NCBI GenBank assembly: GCA_028023455.1
Contig: JAQFVV010012420.1
Span: 8,451,194 to 8,515,193, forward strand
Source of the DNA: Epiperipatus broadwayi
Taxonomy: Eukaryota; Onychophora; Udeonychophora; Euonychophora; Peripatidae
Length of the DNA stretch: 64,000 bases
Reading direction: 5' to 3'
The notes under the pieces are model-generated. The model ran no database searches. It saw only the letters and a list, made by a program, of their open reading frames with translations, and was not told the DNA's origin. Made by a program: the position numbers and the translations under genes. This document shows positions 35,620 to 46,095 of this stretch, piece by piece. Position 1 is the stretch's first letter. Each line of letters opens with the position of its first letter.

Positions 35620-36545
35620 ATGGAGGCTCAGAATAATGAAATAGAAAATGTTCCCAGTGAGGAACAGCAAAATAAAATCGAAAAGAAGGAAGTCATGAAA
35701 AAATAAGAAAATAGTGATATCATATTGCTTATAACTAGAATGTTTTAAAAACAAGCTGAAGAAAATAAAAAAAATGGCCAAAGAGCTTAAAAACCAAAGT
35801 AAAGAAATGATCAAAGAGCTTAAAAATCAGAGCAAAAAAATGGCAGAAGAGCTGAAAAATCAGTATAATAACACAAACAGAAAATTAGAAGGGCAAGCTG
35901 AAATACTTGAAAAATTAAAAGATCAAATCAGACTAGGCTATGATAAAATGAAAGAAGAAATTATGAGAAAAATAAAATAAAATAAAATAAAATGGAGTGA
36001 AAAATCAAATCAAGAAGGTACACCAAATAATAGAAAAAAATAAAGTAGAACATGAAGTAAATACAGGGGTAGGGTGAGAAATGGTAATGGAAACTAAAAT
36101 AGAAAATAACAAAATGACTTAAGACATTAAAATGAAATTAGTAATATGACACAGAAAATGGATAAAATAAATATTAACAAAGGTAGCAGTAGGCAAACTG
36201 AGACATTAGGTGAAAGAAAGTTGCCTATCAAAGTAAATAATTCTGATCAGGCATATGTGTATGTCTTAAATAACTCTGCAATTGTAAAATTCTTAAAAAT
36301 TCGATTATTATCTGGCTACAAGGGTGAAGCTCCAACAGAACGCTTAAATAGCCTGGAGACAGATTTCACCTTAAATCAGCTATGTGGAAAGGCCATGATT
36401 GCAAATGCATGCAGCCATTTACAAGGTGGGTCTCAAGCTTGATGGGATTCTTTATATAAGAAACCTATCATCTTCACCAAATACAAAAAATCCCTACCAT
36501 TAGAGCAAGATTTTCCAAGAAAATATTCATCACCAGGTGTTGCAA
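35620..36545 (+). pseudogene. gag-like remnant of the LTR element
   Basis: Three frames in sequence: 35620-35706 (28 codons, MEAQNNEIENVPSEEQQNKI onward), 35774-35980 (68 codons) and 36146-36442 (98 codons), continuing past a stop to about 36530. The second holds three 11-residue repeats of the form KELKNQSK, predicted coiled coil. The third has a capsid-like stretch (LKIRLLSGYKGEAPTERLNS, then AMIANACSHLQGGSQA, stop, WDSLYKK) similar in layout to Gypsy capsid proteins, where A...L.G.A..W..L is common. Frameshifts and stops make it non-functional. Family assignment is inference. Confidence 0.5.
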
Positions 36546-37935
36546 AATGAATGGCTGCTCAGTGAACCATTCACTCCTTTTATCAGAAGACAGGTGGCAA
36601 AATTACCCTTCTTAATGCTCAACCCATCATCTGAATAATAGATTATTCGGATAGTAGTACATCACAATTTCCCTCATAGTTTCTGAATGGTTTCAACAGT
36701 GTAAGACTGGTCTATGATGTAAAACAGTGAGGATTTAAACTACAACATAGAGAGCTGAAAATAAATGCAATAAGGTTTAGCCATAGAAACAATTCAGGGG
36801 GTGGGACCTGAAAAAGATGATTCTCCAATAGCCCCTAAAGAACAAAAATCTTTCAGAGAACCAGAAGTGATTCTGATATCATTCATGAAAGGCAGAAAGA
36901 AAGGCCAAGGGGGAGTCAGAATCTCCTAGTATGAGTGGCTATTCAATCAAAGGAAAGAGTAATAATAAAGAACCGTCAGATAAAAATTAAATATGTGATC
37001 TGATCAATTTGCCAGCTTGACTCAATCAATAATGACTAGGGATTTTGAATAAAGGAAAATGTTTACCAAAGTTTTAGTCTTAATAAATAAAAAATAAATA
37101 AATAATAAAAATGATGAAGATAAATATTTAAATAAGAAAACGTAGTTATAAAAATATCAAAAAAGTCAAAAACAATGATAATTCCTTCAATTACATCTAC
37201 ATTTATTGTTGTGAGAAACTCAACTCATAAGTCTGTGCTGTGAATTCTTTGGAGCGTGACCAAAACAAATACATAAAAAATTAAAAAAAAATTTTTTTTA
37301 AAAAAAAGTAAAATAGATTAAAAATAATGTGTTCAAAATAAAAATTAAACAAATAAATGTAAAACTAATAATGATAAAAATAATAATGAAAATAAATCAT
37401 TATCAAATGTCAATAAAGATTAAGGGGTGTGTGAGTATGGGGAAAGATAGGAATTTTGGATCATATTTTTGGGTTGGATTAAGCCTTTTCTTGCAGTGAC
37501 TTTGTTCTACAGATGAGTATGTGCATAGATTAAATTTTGATGGTGATGCACCCATAGAGAAAGTCCTGGCCTAGTAATAATGAAACTGGAAGAAAAGTTC
37601 TTAGTAATTTAATAAATATATATATGTAAGTCAAATGGGCAATAGAAATAATTCTGCCACACACAGATTCAAAGTCCATGTTCATTATCCATAGTGCACA
37701 AAATTGGCCCATGCTGTAGTCTCGGCTTCTGCAAGAAATTAAAAGATGATTTAATCAATACAAAATCAATATGTGGGTGAATTGCCTAGTACTTTAGTGG
37801 ATACCTCCCTTTATATTAACTGTTAATGATAATAATAATAAAAGAAAAACTGACATACGTCTTAAATTAAGAATTCAAACTGGTCAATATCTAAGTAGAT
37901 AAATTGATGCATTTAAATGCTCAATTTGGTAGAAG
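36546..37935. other. LTR element interior without recognised gene
   Basis: Decayed sequence between gag remnants and the 3' LTR; scattered peptide fragments only, no recognisable pol motif. No strong polypurine tract is visible before 37936 (GGTAGAAG only). Confidence 0.5.
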
Positions 37936-39558
37936 TGTAATATAACAATATATATGTATAGAATACATAAGTATGTGTGTATATATACAAATTACATGAT
38001 ATTATAAATAAAATAAGGAAAATAAAATTATATTTTAATTGTTCAGAAAAAAAAGGTTAAAAAAAAAAAGAAAAAGTAAAAAAAAAATATTTGGGATTGT
38101 TAAAATACTAATTATAACTTAACTTTTTTTTTTGTGTATTAAAATTTAACATATAATTCAAAACAAATTTGTACAGGATGTAATCATTTTGTGGACATAA
38201 ATTCCAGACTTATTAAATAACTATAATCACTAATTTTCTATGTAATTAAAAATATAAGGTAATTAAAAATATAACTAATTAGAAAAAAATAAAGATCAAA
38301 TGAGTTAATAGCATAGGTAAGAATTTGAGCAATGGGTGGAGTTGGAGAGTATAAATGCTGCAAATGCCTATTGTCCAAAAGAAAAACAGCAGCAGCAGCA
38401 GCAGAAAAAGCAAGGAAGAAAATGAAAAAAAAAGAGAAGGGAAGCCAGTGAGAGTTTTACAAGGATAGTTGATCAAAAAGTCTACAGAGAGTCTAAAGAG
38501 TCAAAGTGATCAGAGAGTTGATCAAGGTCAGTTGTCAGTCCACTGAAGAGTCTATAAGCCAGCTAAGAATGACCGAATCCAGCAATATGAAGCAATTGTT
38601 ATATGGTTATGTTGAGAGAAAAATGTATTGTTAGGCCAAGCTGAGTGTTTGTTCATTTTCCACTGCTGGTCTCTGAAACATCAATAGCCAGATGCAATAA
38701 TTATATCTCTGACTTGCCTTTGCTGATGTTTTATCTGCCACACCAAATATATGGAACCAGACCCCACAGTAGGATGCTGAGTCAAGAAGAACCATCAATA
38801 GGTGCCCACGATAAATCTGACAGCATCAGAAAACAGAGGTGATCACCTAGATACTGTATTAAAACCTAGGTAAATATGTCTAGACATCATTGAAAGAAAT
38901 TCTAAATTTTATTTCAAGTGTAAACTTTTAAATTTTATTTCTAGATAAAACTTTTAAATGTTTAACATTTAACTATTTGTAAATAAATAAATGATTCTTA
39001 AAATATTGCACTTTTAATAAGTGTTCATATTTGTGCTTTAAATGTTTAAATATTCCTTACATGTTTTTTTTTAATAAATATGTTTAAATAATTGGTGTGG
39101 TTTAAGTTTCTTTCTCTCTCTTCATTTACCTATGAGATTAAATCAATAATCTTATTTAGATAGTCTGTGTTACATCAGTCCCATGTTTTAATTGGCAGCT
39201 AAGGGTCAAGCACTTGAAGTATGCTAATGTCATCTCCTGGGTCCAGTAAAAGACTGATTGGCACCCATAGGGTTAAGACCCATTATAAATATCCTTGAGA
39301 TGTATCATATTTCTTGCATTCATGGAGACTGTACCTTGGTCAGGAAAGATTACCACAGTTTGTATATTTTTTAATTAAATCTTGGCCTAACCAGGGGTAT
39401 GGTTAACATGTAAGTATTGATCATATTTACTCCTCTGCTTGAGTAATGGAGTCTTAAAATAAAATATTAAAGATTAATATGAGCTAATAACATAAAATAA
39501 TAAATAATAAGTATAATAACCATAGAATAAATTATAAAGGAGGGTAAATCTCATTTCA
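37936..39558 (+). repeat. 3' LTR
   Basis: Aligns with the 5' LTR, without the HH-B insertion. Contains a (CAG)5 at about 38388-38402 and ends CTCATTTCA. Confidence 0.85.
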
Positions 39559-39589
39559 ATATAAATATATTAGAATCTATATTTCAAAA

Positions 39590-40160
39590 TAGCCAACCTC
39601 AAAATTTTAATCATGTGGGGCTGATTTATAATGGTTTTGATCACAGTATTATTAATAGGGCTTTTTTATATAAGAAATTTTTTTTTAACACTTTCAAAAT
39701 TAAGACTGTTCTGCCATATATAAAGGAAGTAACTGATAAAATTGATATTTTAAAGAAAAATAATATCCACACAATTTATGCTACATTTAAAAAAATTAAT
39801 GAAGTATTTCCATGCCCTAAAGATAAAATTCCTTTGGAGTGTCTTGGTGTATATGAAATTTCATGTGGAGTTTGTTTACATTCATACATTGGACAGACCA
39901 ATCATAAAATAAATATAAGAAAGGAAGAACACATTTTGGCAGTTAGAGAAAAAATCTAATTCCTCAGCCATTTATTCACACATTTAATTAACTAACCATG
40001 GCATCAATTTTAATAAAACACATATTGTGGAAACAATTGAACAATATGACCAGTGTCTACTAAAAGAAGTTAAAGAAATTTTTAAAAGGCTTAAGGGCAT
40101 AAATAAAAAGTGTGAATTAAAGAAAAAACCAAATTTGGAAAACACTGTTGAAATATAAAA
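39590..40160 (+). pseudogene. Penelope-like element, GIY-YIG C-terminal fragment
   Basis: The 39615-39959 frame encodes a linker (LPYIKEVTDKIDILKK) and the GIY-YIG signature LGVYEISCGVCLHSYIGQTN followed by RKEEH. After a stop, another frame continues SAIYSHI, NHGINFNKTHIVETIEQYDQ and CLLKEVKEI, the usual C-terminus. The Cys pair of CGVC matches family members. The reverse transcriptase half is absent, and the fragment begins a few dozen bases after the 3' LTR. It differs from the copy at 21.3 kb, so two lineages are present. Confidence 0.85.
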
Positions 40161-41002
40161 TATTTTTTTAAAAACATTTCAACCAATAAAATTTCAGAAT
40201 GAGGAGAAAATAACAAAGGAAAAAAATAATGATTTTAAATCTCACAACACCATTCTTATGATTTGAGAAAGAAGCTCCTGGAATACTATAAAATCATCTT
40301 TTATTTGTGAGAATATTAGAATTAATATATATTTGAAAGTTTATAAAAAGTTTGAGTCTTGGAAGTGATAGAGCTTAGATTCACTCCATGGTCTTGAGCT
40401 CTAGAGTCTGTCAGTTTGCCCTAGCATCAAGATTGTCTATGAGTATGTGTAAATATTGAAAAAAAAAAACTTTCCAAGCATTAATTAATATCATTGCATG
40501 ACCCTTTTTAGTAAAACGTCAGCATATGTAAAAATGATAAATATGCCATCAGAGATCTTTGTAAAATCTGACAAGTATATTATTCAAGTTGAATTTCAAA
40601 TCAGGCACTGATGTGGATAATGCATATACATTGAATATCTACATATAAATATTGGTTTTAGTTTAGAACAGTAAGAAATTATAATCAAAAGAAATTTCTT
40701 ATGGAATAAAGAAACACATTGCTTAAATTTATTGTGATAATTATTACATTCTCTTTGTCTCAAAATATCCTAATAATATATAAATGTATGTGAATCATGT
40801 TCATGTATTCAACAACAAATAATTGTATTCAAAATAAAATTTCTTGTTACATTTACAGTAATTTTATCCAAACTATCTTCTGCCAGGTTAAAAGGCTTCT
40901 TCTATTCTTTTTATTTTTTTAAAAGGTCTGTTTATAATTAAAACTGAAATATTGTTAATTTTTATAAATGTGATCTCAATTATTATTATACTTTATTTTC
41001 AG
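40161..41002. other. Intron sequence upstream of exon e
   Basis: AT-rich; nothing recognised. Confidence 0.4.
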
Positions 41003-41117
41003 ATTTCGAAGTATTGCAAAATCTTACTTTCGTCGGGCTGATGGGGTTTTACTTCTTTATGACTGTACATATGAATCCTCTTTTTTAAATATCAGACATT
41101 GGATTGATTGTATTTTG
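41003..41117 (+). CDS. RASEF: RASEF-like exon e: switch II and central strands
   Basis: A 115-nt exon after acceptor TTATTTTCAG and before donor GTTAGT. It encodes (R)[20 protein letters not shown] and then [18 protein letters not shown]. The [17 protein letters not shown] run with SFLNIR.W is characteristic of RASEF/Rab45 rather than of other Rabs, which usually have a YY.GA.G.I.VYD form. It closes in phase 0. A (TA)n tract begins about 120 bp downstream. Confidence 0.94.
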
Positions 41118-41231
41118 GTTAGTAAATTACACTTAAGTTTGTAAAATAAAACATATTTGGTGATACATTTGAGATTTTTTTCACATTAAAATAATGTAAA
41201 GATTAGCAGTAGCTATTTCTTTATTTCAATC

Positions 41232-41235
<4 letters not shown>

Positions 41236-41284
<49 letters not shown>
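41236..41284. repeat. (TA)n microsatellite
   Basis: About 24 TA units, at the left edge of the inverted tandem array. Confidence 0.95.
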
Positions 41285-41286
<2 letters not shown>

Positions 41287-42530
41287 GCAATCCAACTTTA
41301 CTAGATTGCTCAAACAATGCAAAATGACTATTTGCACTAGATATTCTAGATGTACAAAGATTAGAAAGTTTAATAATTTTCCCAACAAAAAAATCCATGT
41401 AAATAATTCTCATTTATATATGGCTTAATTCAAATATTCATGAGAAATTTCATTACGTATTCATTTTAAAGTCCATGCAAGTGACAATTTTAAGTCAAAT
41501 ATTTGTAATATAATAAATACAGCATTATTTTCAATTTTATATGTAACCTCCAATCTTGTTTAATGGGTCAAATGCAGTTAATAAATATTTTTAGTATCCT
41601 TACTTTAATAGTTCATTCAGCCAATGCAAAATGTTCATTTGCATTATTTATTCTGGATATACATAAGGATTAAAAAATTTAATATTTTTTTTAAAGTATG
41701 GATGAAACTATTATAGTTTCTCACACCCTCATTTATATATGACTTAATTGTAAATTTTTATGACAGTCTATTATTAACCATTTTAAGCCCAATTTTAAAT
41801 TAAATATATGAAATGTAATAAGGATAGCATTATTTTCAACTTTATGGATAATTTTCTATTTTGAACAATGAACCAAATACTGTTAATAAACGTTTCAGCA
41901 CCTCCATTTTACTAAATAGCTCAGCCATTTAAAGTTGAAAACAAATATTGGAGTACAATTCTTTCTTCCATGTTCATTAAAATGATTAAAAAATGGACTC
42001 TCTCATGAAAGTTTGAATTAGGCCAAGTGTAAATGAGATGTTTACATCTTGATTGGAATAATTTTATCTTTGTTTGAAAAACTTACTAGATTGTTCAATT
42101 ATTATTTACATCCAGTGCACTTAGGCCATTTTGCATTGGCCGAGCAATCTAAGGGGTGCTGAACTGTTTATCAATATCATTTGGTTTATTGGATAAGATC
42201 AGAGGTTACATGTAAAAACAAAAATAATAATGTACTTACTATATTAAAATATTTAATTGCAGTTTTCACTTGCATGAACTTTAAAATGAGTAAGTAATGG
42301 ACTCTCCAATGAAAGTTTACAAATTAAGCTGTATATAAATGAGACTGTGTTTTCATCGGAAATGTACTACTTTCTTCTTATGTGAAAAAGTTACTAGATT
42401 TAGTATTCTATATATGTATATGGTCATTTTGTGTTAACTGTGAGATCTGGTAAAGTGGAGATGAAATGATATCAAAAATATTTGATTCATTGATCAAGAC
42501 CAGAAGTTACACATAAATATTGATAATGCC
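41285..42530. repeat. Inverted tandem array, 300-330-bp monomers
   Basis: The landmark TTTACTAGATTGCTCA (with CCAATGCAAAATG after it) recurs near 41303, 41610 and 41915 in one direction, and its complement near 42100 and 42430. The flip is around 41935-41950. Layout matches the hammerhead arrays, but I find no CUGANGA...GAAA core, so its class is open. Confidence 0.75.
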
Positions 42531-42804
42531 ATTGTATTTACTATATTATTTATATGTGTGTATGTAATTAAACAATTTATTTTAAAATTTAACTAACTCT
42601 TTGTATAAAAAAAATAAGCATTAAAAATGAACCAATAATTTTTTTTTAAATAATCTCATTATTTTTAGAAATTCACTTTACACAATCTTTAATTATGTAA
42701 TATTATGAGTACATACAAATCACAAGATTTATTTTTTTAAAACTGACATACATATATAAATCAAACTCAATACAAAAAATAGTTTTCATTTTTACAAGTC
42801 ATAC

Positions 42805-43240
42805 AGATTATAAGGGACTTGAACTCACACTTTCAAACACCCCACAACTATCCAATCCATCTTATACAGCTGATACATGTGACCACATATTTGTGAAAAA
42901 AATAAATGATCTCCAATATCCATATTTGCTGAACCAGCACTTATCAGTTGGTCCAGATCACCGTCTCCCACACATTTATACAATCTCTGCTCAGTTTATA
43001 TTAAGATAGCAAGAAAATCTTCAAACTTTAATGGACAAAGCTTCAATCTTTTCCACTATTCAGCCAATCATATCATTGAAAATCTAAGGGGAAAATACTC
43101 AAAGCTCTTGATGATGCCAATATTATTGCCAGGCTATGTTGACCTTAAGTCAATCTAACCCCCTCACATATAGGGTCTTAATATGTCCATTTAATTATAC
43201 AGAAAAGGGATAGGCAGAATACAGGCTGAATATGTAATAG
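42805..43240 (-). mobile_element. HH-A element, minus strand
   Basis: Starts at AAGGGACTTGAACTCACACT (42811) and runs to GGGATAGGCAGAATACAGG. The hammerhead site (about 42907-42960) is degenerate (CUGAUAA core, AAAU in place of GAAA). Confidence 0.8.
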
Positions 43241-43274
43241 TTAACTACATGTAAATTTTCTTTACTAAACAATG

Positions 43275-43700
43275 TAATTATAAGGGACTTGAACTCAGAT
43301 TTTTTAAACACCCCATAGCTATCCAATCTATCTTATACAATTGATGCACATAACCACATTCATGTGAAAAAGATAAATGATTTCCAATACATATTTCCTG
43401 TGGAACCAGCACTCTTCAGTTGTTCCAGATCACCATCTCCCACATATGAATACAATCACTGCTCAGTTCATATTAAGATAGTAAATCTTCAAACTTAATA
43501 TAAACTGAGCAGTGACTATATATATGTGTGGGAGATGATCTGGTCCAACTGATGAGTGTTGGTTTGGCATGAAATAGATATATTGGAGATCATTTATCTT
43601 TTTCACATATATATGGTCATGTGTATCAGTTGTATAAGATGGATGGAATAGATGTGGGCTGTTTGAAAGTCTAAGCTTAAGTCCCTTATAATTGCATTAA
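43275..43700. mobile_element. HH-A element, inverted pair
   Basis: Minus half 43278-43490 and plus half 43490-43695 face each other, with outer ends AAGGGACTTGAACTCAGA and TAAGTCCCTTATAATT. Each half has a hammerhead motif; the plus one is the better. Confidence 0.8.
43537..43591 (+). ncRNA. Hammerhead motif, HH-A
   Basis: Outer GATC/GATC, CCAA/UUGG, core CUGAUGA intact, stem II GUGUUG/UGGCAU (several G-U pairs), GAAA intact, stem III AUAG/AUAU imperfect, cleavage base A. Core intact but stems II and III weakened. Confidence 0.55.
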
Positions 43701-43737
43701 GTTTAATATGGCCAATATACATGTAGCAAAATATTAA

Positions 43738-44172
43738 TATTCAGCCTGTATACTGTCCATCCCTCTTCTGAATAATTAAATGGACTATTAAGGTCCTATG
43801 TGTAAGGGGTTAGATTGATTTAAGGTCAACATGGGTATGACAATAATATTGGCATCATCAAGGCCTTCGAGCATTCCATTCTCAGATTTTTTTCAATGAT
43901 CTGAATGGTTGAAGAGTTGGAGAGTGGAGAAGATTGAAGCTCATCCATTAAAGTTTGAAGACTTGCTAGCTTAATATAAACTGACCAATGATTTTATATA
44001 TGTATGGGAGATGGTGATTTGGACCAGCTGAATTCTGGTTCAGCACAAAATACATATATTGAAGATCATTTATCTTTTTCACATGTATGAGGTCACATGT
44101 ATCAGTTGTATAAGATGGATTGGATAGCTATGGAATGTTTGAAAGTCCGAGTTCAAGTCCCTTATAATTATA
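43738..44172 (+). mobile_element. HH-A element, full-length plus copy
   Basis: About 435 bp from AGCCTGTATACTGTCCATCC to GAGTTCAAGTCCCTTATAAT. Together with the two copies to the left it forms a cluster symmetric about 43490. Its hammerhead site (about 44012-44070) has lost part of the core (CUGAAUUCUGG). Confidence 0.85.
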
Positions 44173-44850
44173 TTGTTTAGTGTTTAGTATAGACAATATA
44201 TATGAAGTTAAATATTAAGTAATACAGATTGCATTTTTCTTTTTTGAAACCTTTTTCAGTCTGTTTGCAGATTCTAAAAATTTGTGGAATGAATAAAGTT
44301 ACTTAAATATAAATCTGAAATGCTTAAGTATTAAACATAATATATAATTTAAATGATTGCTTAAAAAGTTTATTAAGTAAAATAAATAATTTAAATTCAT
44401 TGCTTATATTTACTTGATTACGAAAATGTTTGCATTGCTCTTGGAAAATAAGTTAATGAAAGTTATGCTATTTTTTTAAAAAAAAAATTAATAAAAAAAA
44501 AATCATTCTGATTTTACATTTATTTGATTTGGAAAGTTTTTTACAATGTTTATATGGTAGAAAATTCATAATAAAAATTTACATTTTGTATATTAGTTCA
44601 AATTGTGGGCTGACAAAAAAGTGCTCATTTTCAAGATAAATGTTTAGTTGTAGGGTTAAAATTTTTTGATTTCATAAACCGTTGAGATTTAATAATGAAT
44701 AAATTGACATCTCTTTAACATTTCTACTTTTTCTGAGGACATATTTTGCTCTATTGCACAGACATTAAAACTGTTGCCACATTTTTTTTCTATTCTGATT
44801 TTATAAAAAAAATAACTTTTCTTACATCATAGAACCATACACACCTACAA
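44173..44850. other. Intron sequence without recognised gene
   Basis: AT-rich with poly-A/T runs. Confidence 0.4.
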
Positions 44851-45144
44851 ATTTTGCTCAGCTTAAGATATTGAACTCTGTCAGTGTGTGATTTTGCTTT
44901 TAGAATGCTGATGCAGCTTTTATGAGTTGCAATGTTATATAAGTCAATGAAATATCACATGACCTTATCACATGACTTTCGATTACATGTTGGTTTTAGA
45001 GCAAACTTTTTACACTCTATATATCACTTACTAAACCAAGCAAAACTCTCCATACAGTAGTGCAACTCAGTGCCAACCAGAATAATCAATGGATGCCAGA
45101 AGGCTTGTGCATAAAATACCTATCTAGTGCCTACTCATCCAATA

Positions 45145-45186
45145 TCCCCAGACTAGTTTCTGGCTTGTGGCCTTCATCAGTGAGGA
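45145..45186 (-). ncRNA. Hammerhead ribozyme motif, HH-B copy 1
   Basis: Minus strand: stem I UCCUCA/UGGGGA (6 bp, one G-U), core CUGAUGA, stem II GGC/GCC with loop CACAA plus an A-A pair at its base, GAA, palindromic stem III ACU/AGU, cleavage C. All core bases are present. Palindromic stem III suggests action as a dimer, as known for minimal hammerheads. Confidence 0.7.
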
Positions 45187-45585
45187 GCTTTGGATCTGAG
45201 ATCTTAGGATCTAATGCAACCCTCCGGCAGCCACCTTTTATCTCTACTTAACTACAAAACTATGAGAATAAAATTGAAAACACAATAATATTATCAATCT
45301 AAGCTCAATAGCTTATATAATCATATGAGTCTGAATCCAGTTCAGTACCCATACATTTTGGTGGCTTTGGCTTTTTAACAACCATAGCCACCACTATCCT
45401 ATTATGCAGGATTGGTGTTAAATCACTAAACATCACATGATCACTACTTCTTATGCTATCACATTAGTGTTATTAAAAGAGCAAAACTCTCCATACGGTA
45501 GTGCCATTCAGTGCTAACCAGAGTAATCAATGGATGCCAGAAGACTTGTGCATAAAATCCCTATCTAGTGCTTACACAGCCAATA

Positions 45586-45627
45586 TCCCTAGACTAGTTT
45601 CTGGCTTGTGGCCTTCATCAGTGAGGA
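45586..45627 (-). ncRNA. Hammerhead ribozyme motif, HH-B copy 2
   Basis: Same core and stems II and III as copy 1; stem I reads UCCUCA/UAGGGA, with one mismatch introduced. Confidence 0.65.
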
Positions 45628-46053
45628 GCTAAATAGTCTGGGGATATTGGATAAGTAGGCACTAGATAGAGATTTTATGCACAAGCCTCTGGCATCCATT
45701 GATTACTCTGGTTGGCACTGAATGGCACTACTGTATGGAGAGTTTTATCTGTTTTAATAACAGTAATGTACTAGCATAAGAAAGTGATCATGTGATGTTT
45801 AGTGGTTTAACACCAATCCTGCCTAATAGGATAGTGGTGGCTATAGTTGTTAAAGAGCCAAGACACCAAAATGTATGGGTACTGAACTGGGTTCAGACCA
45901 TATGACTATATGAACTCTTGGGCTTAGATTGACAATATTATTGAGTTTTAAATTTTATTTTCATAGTTTTGTAGTTAAGTAGAGATAAAAGGTGGCTTCT
46001 GGAGGGTTGCATTAGATTCTAAGATCTAGGTGCAGTCCTCTCAGATCCAAAGC

Positions 46054-46095
46054 TTCTCACTGACGAAGGCCACAAGCCAGAAACTAGTCTGGGGA
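46054..46095 (+). ncRNA. Hammerhead ribozyme motif, HH-B copy 3
   Basis: Stem I UUCUCA/UGGGGA (6 bp with two G-U), core CUGACGA, stem II GGC/GCC with loop CACAA, GAA, stem III ACU/AGU, cleavage C at 46089. The change from CUGAUGA to CUGACGA falls at the one variable core base, so function should be kept. Confidence 0.7.

Larger units (their letters stand above)
33430..39558 (+). mobile_element. LTR retrotransposon, two LTRs, gag remnants only, no pol
   Basis: Two direct repeats of 1727 bp (33430-35156) and 1623 bp (37936-39558) both begin TGTAA and end in CA. The flanks share ATATAA on both sides (33424-33429 and 39559-39564), a possible target duplication in low-complexity DNA. The 2.8-kb interior starts with a primer-binding-site-like sequence and carries gag-like frames but no protease, reverse transcriptase or integrase, so it must have depended on another element. 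The length difference of the LTRs comes mostly from an HH-B insertion in the 5' LTR. Divergence between the LTRs is visible throughout, so it is not recent. Confidence 0.85.
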
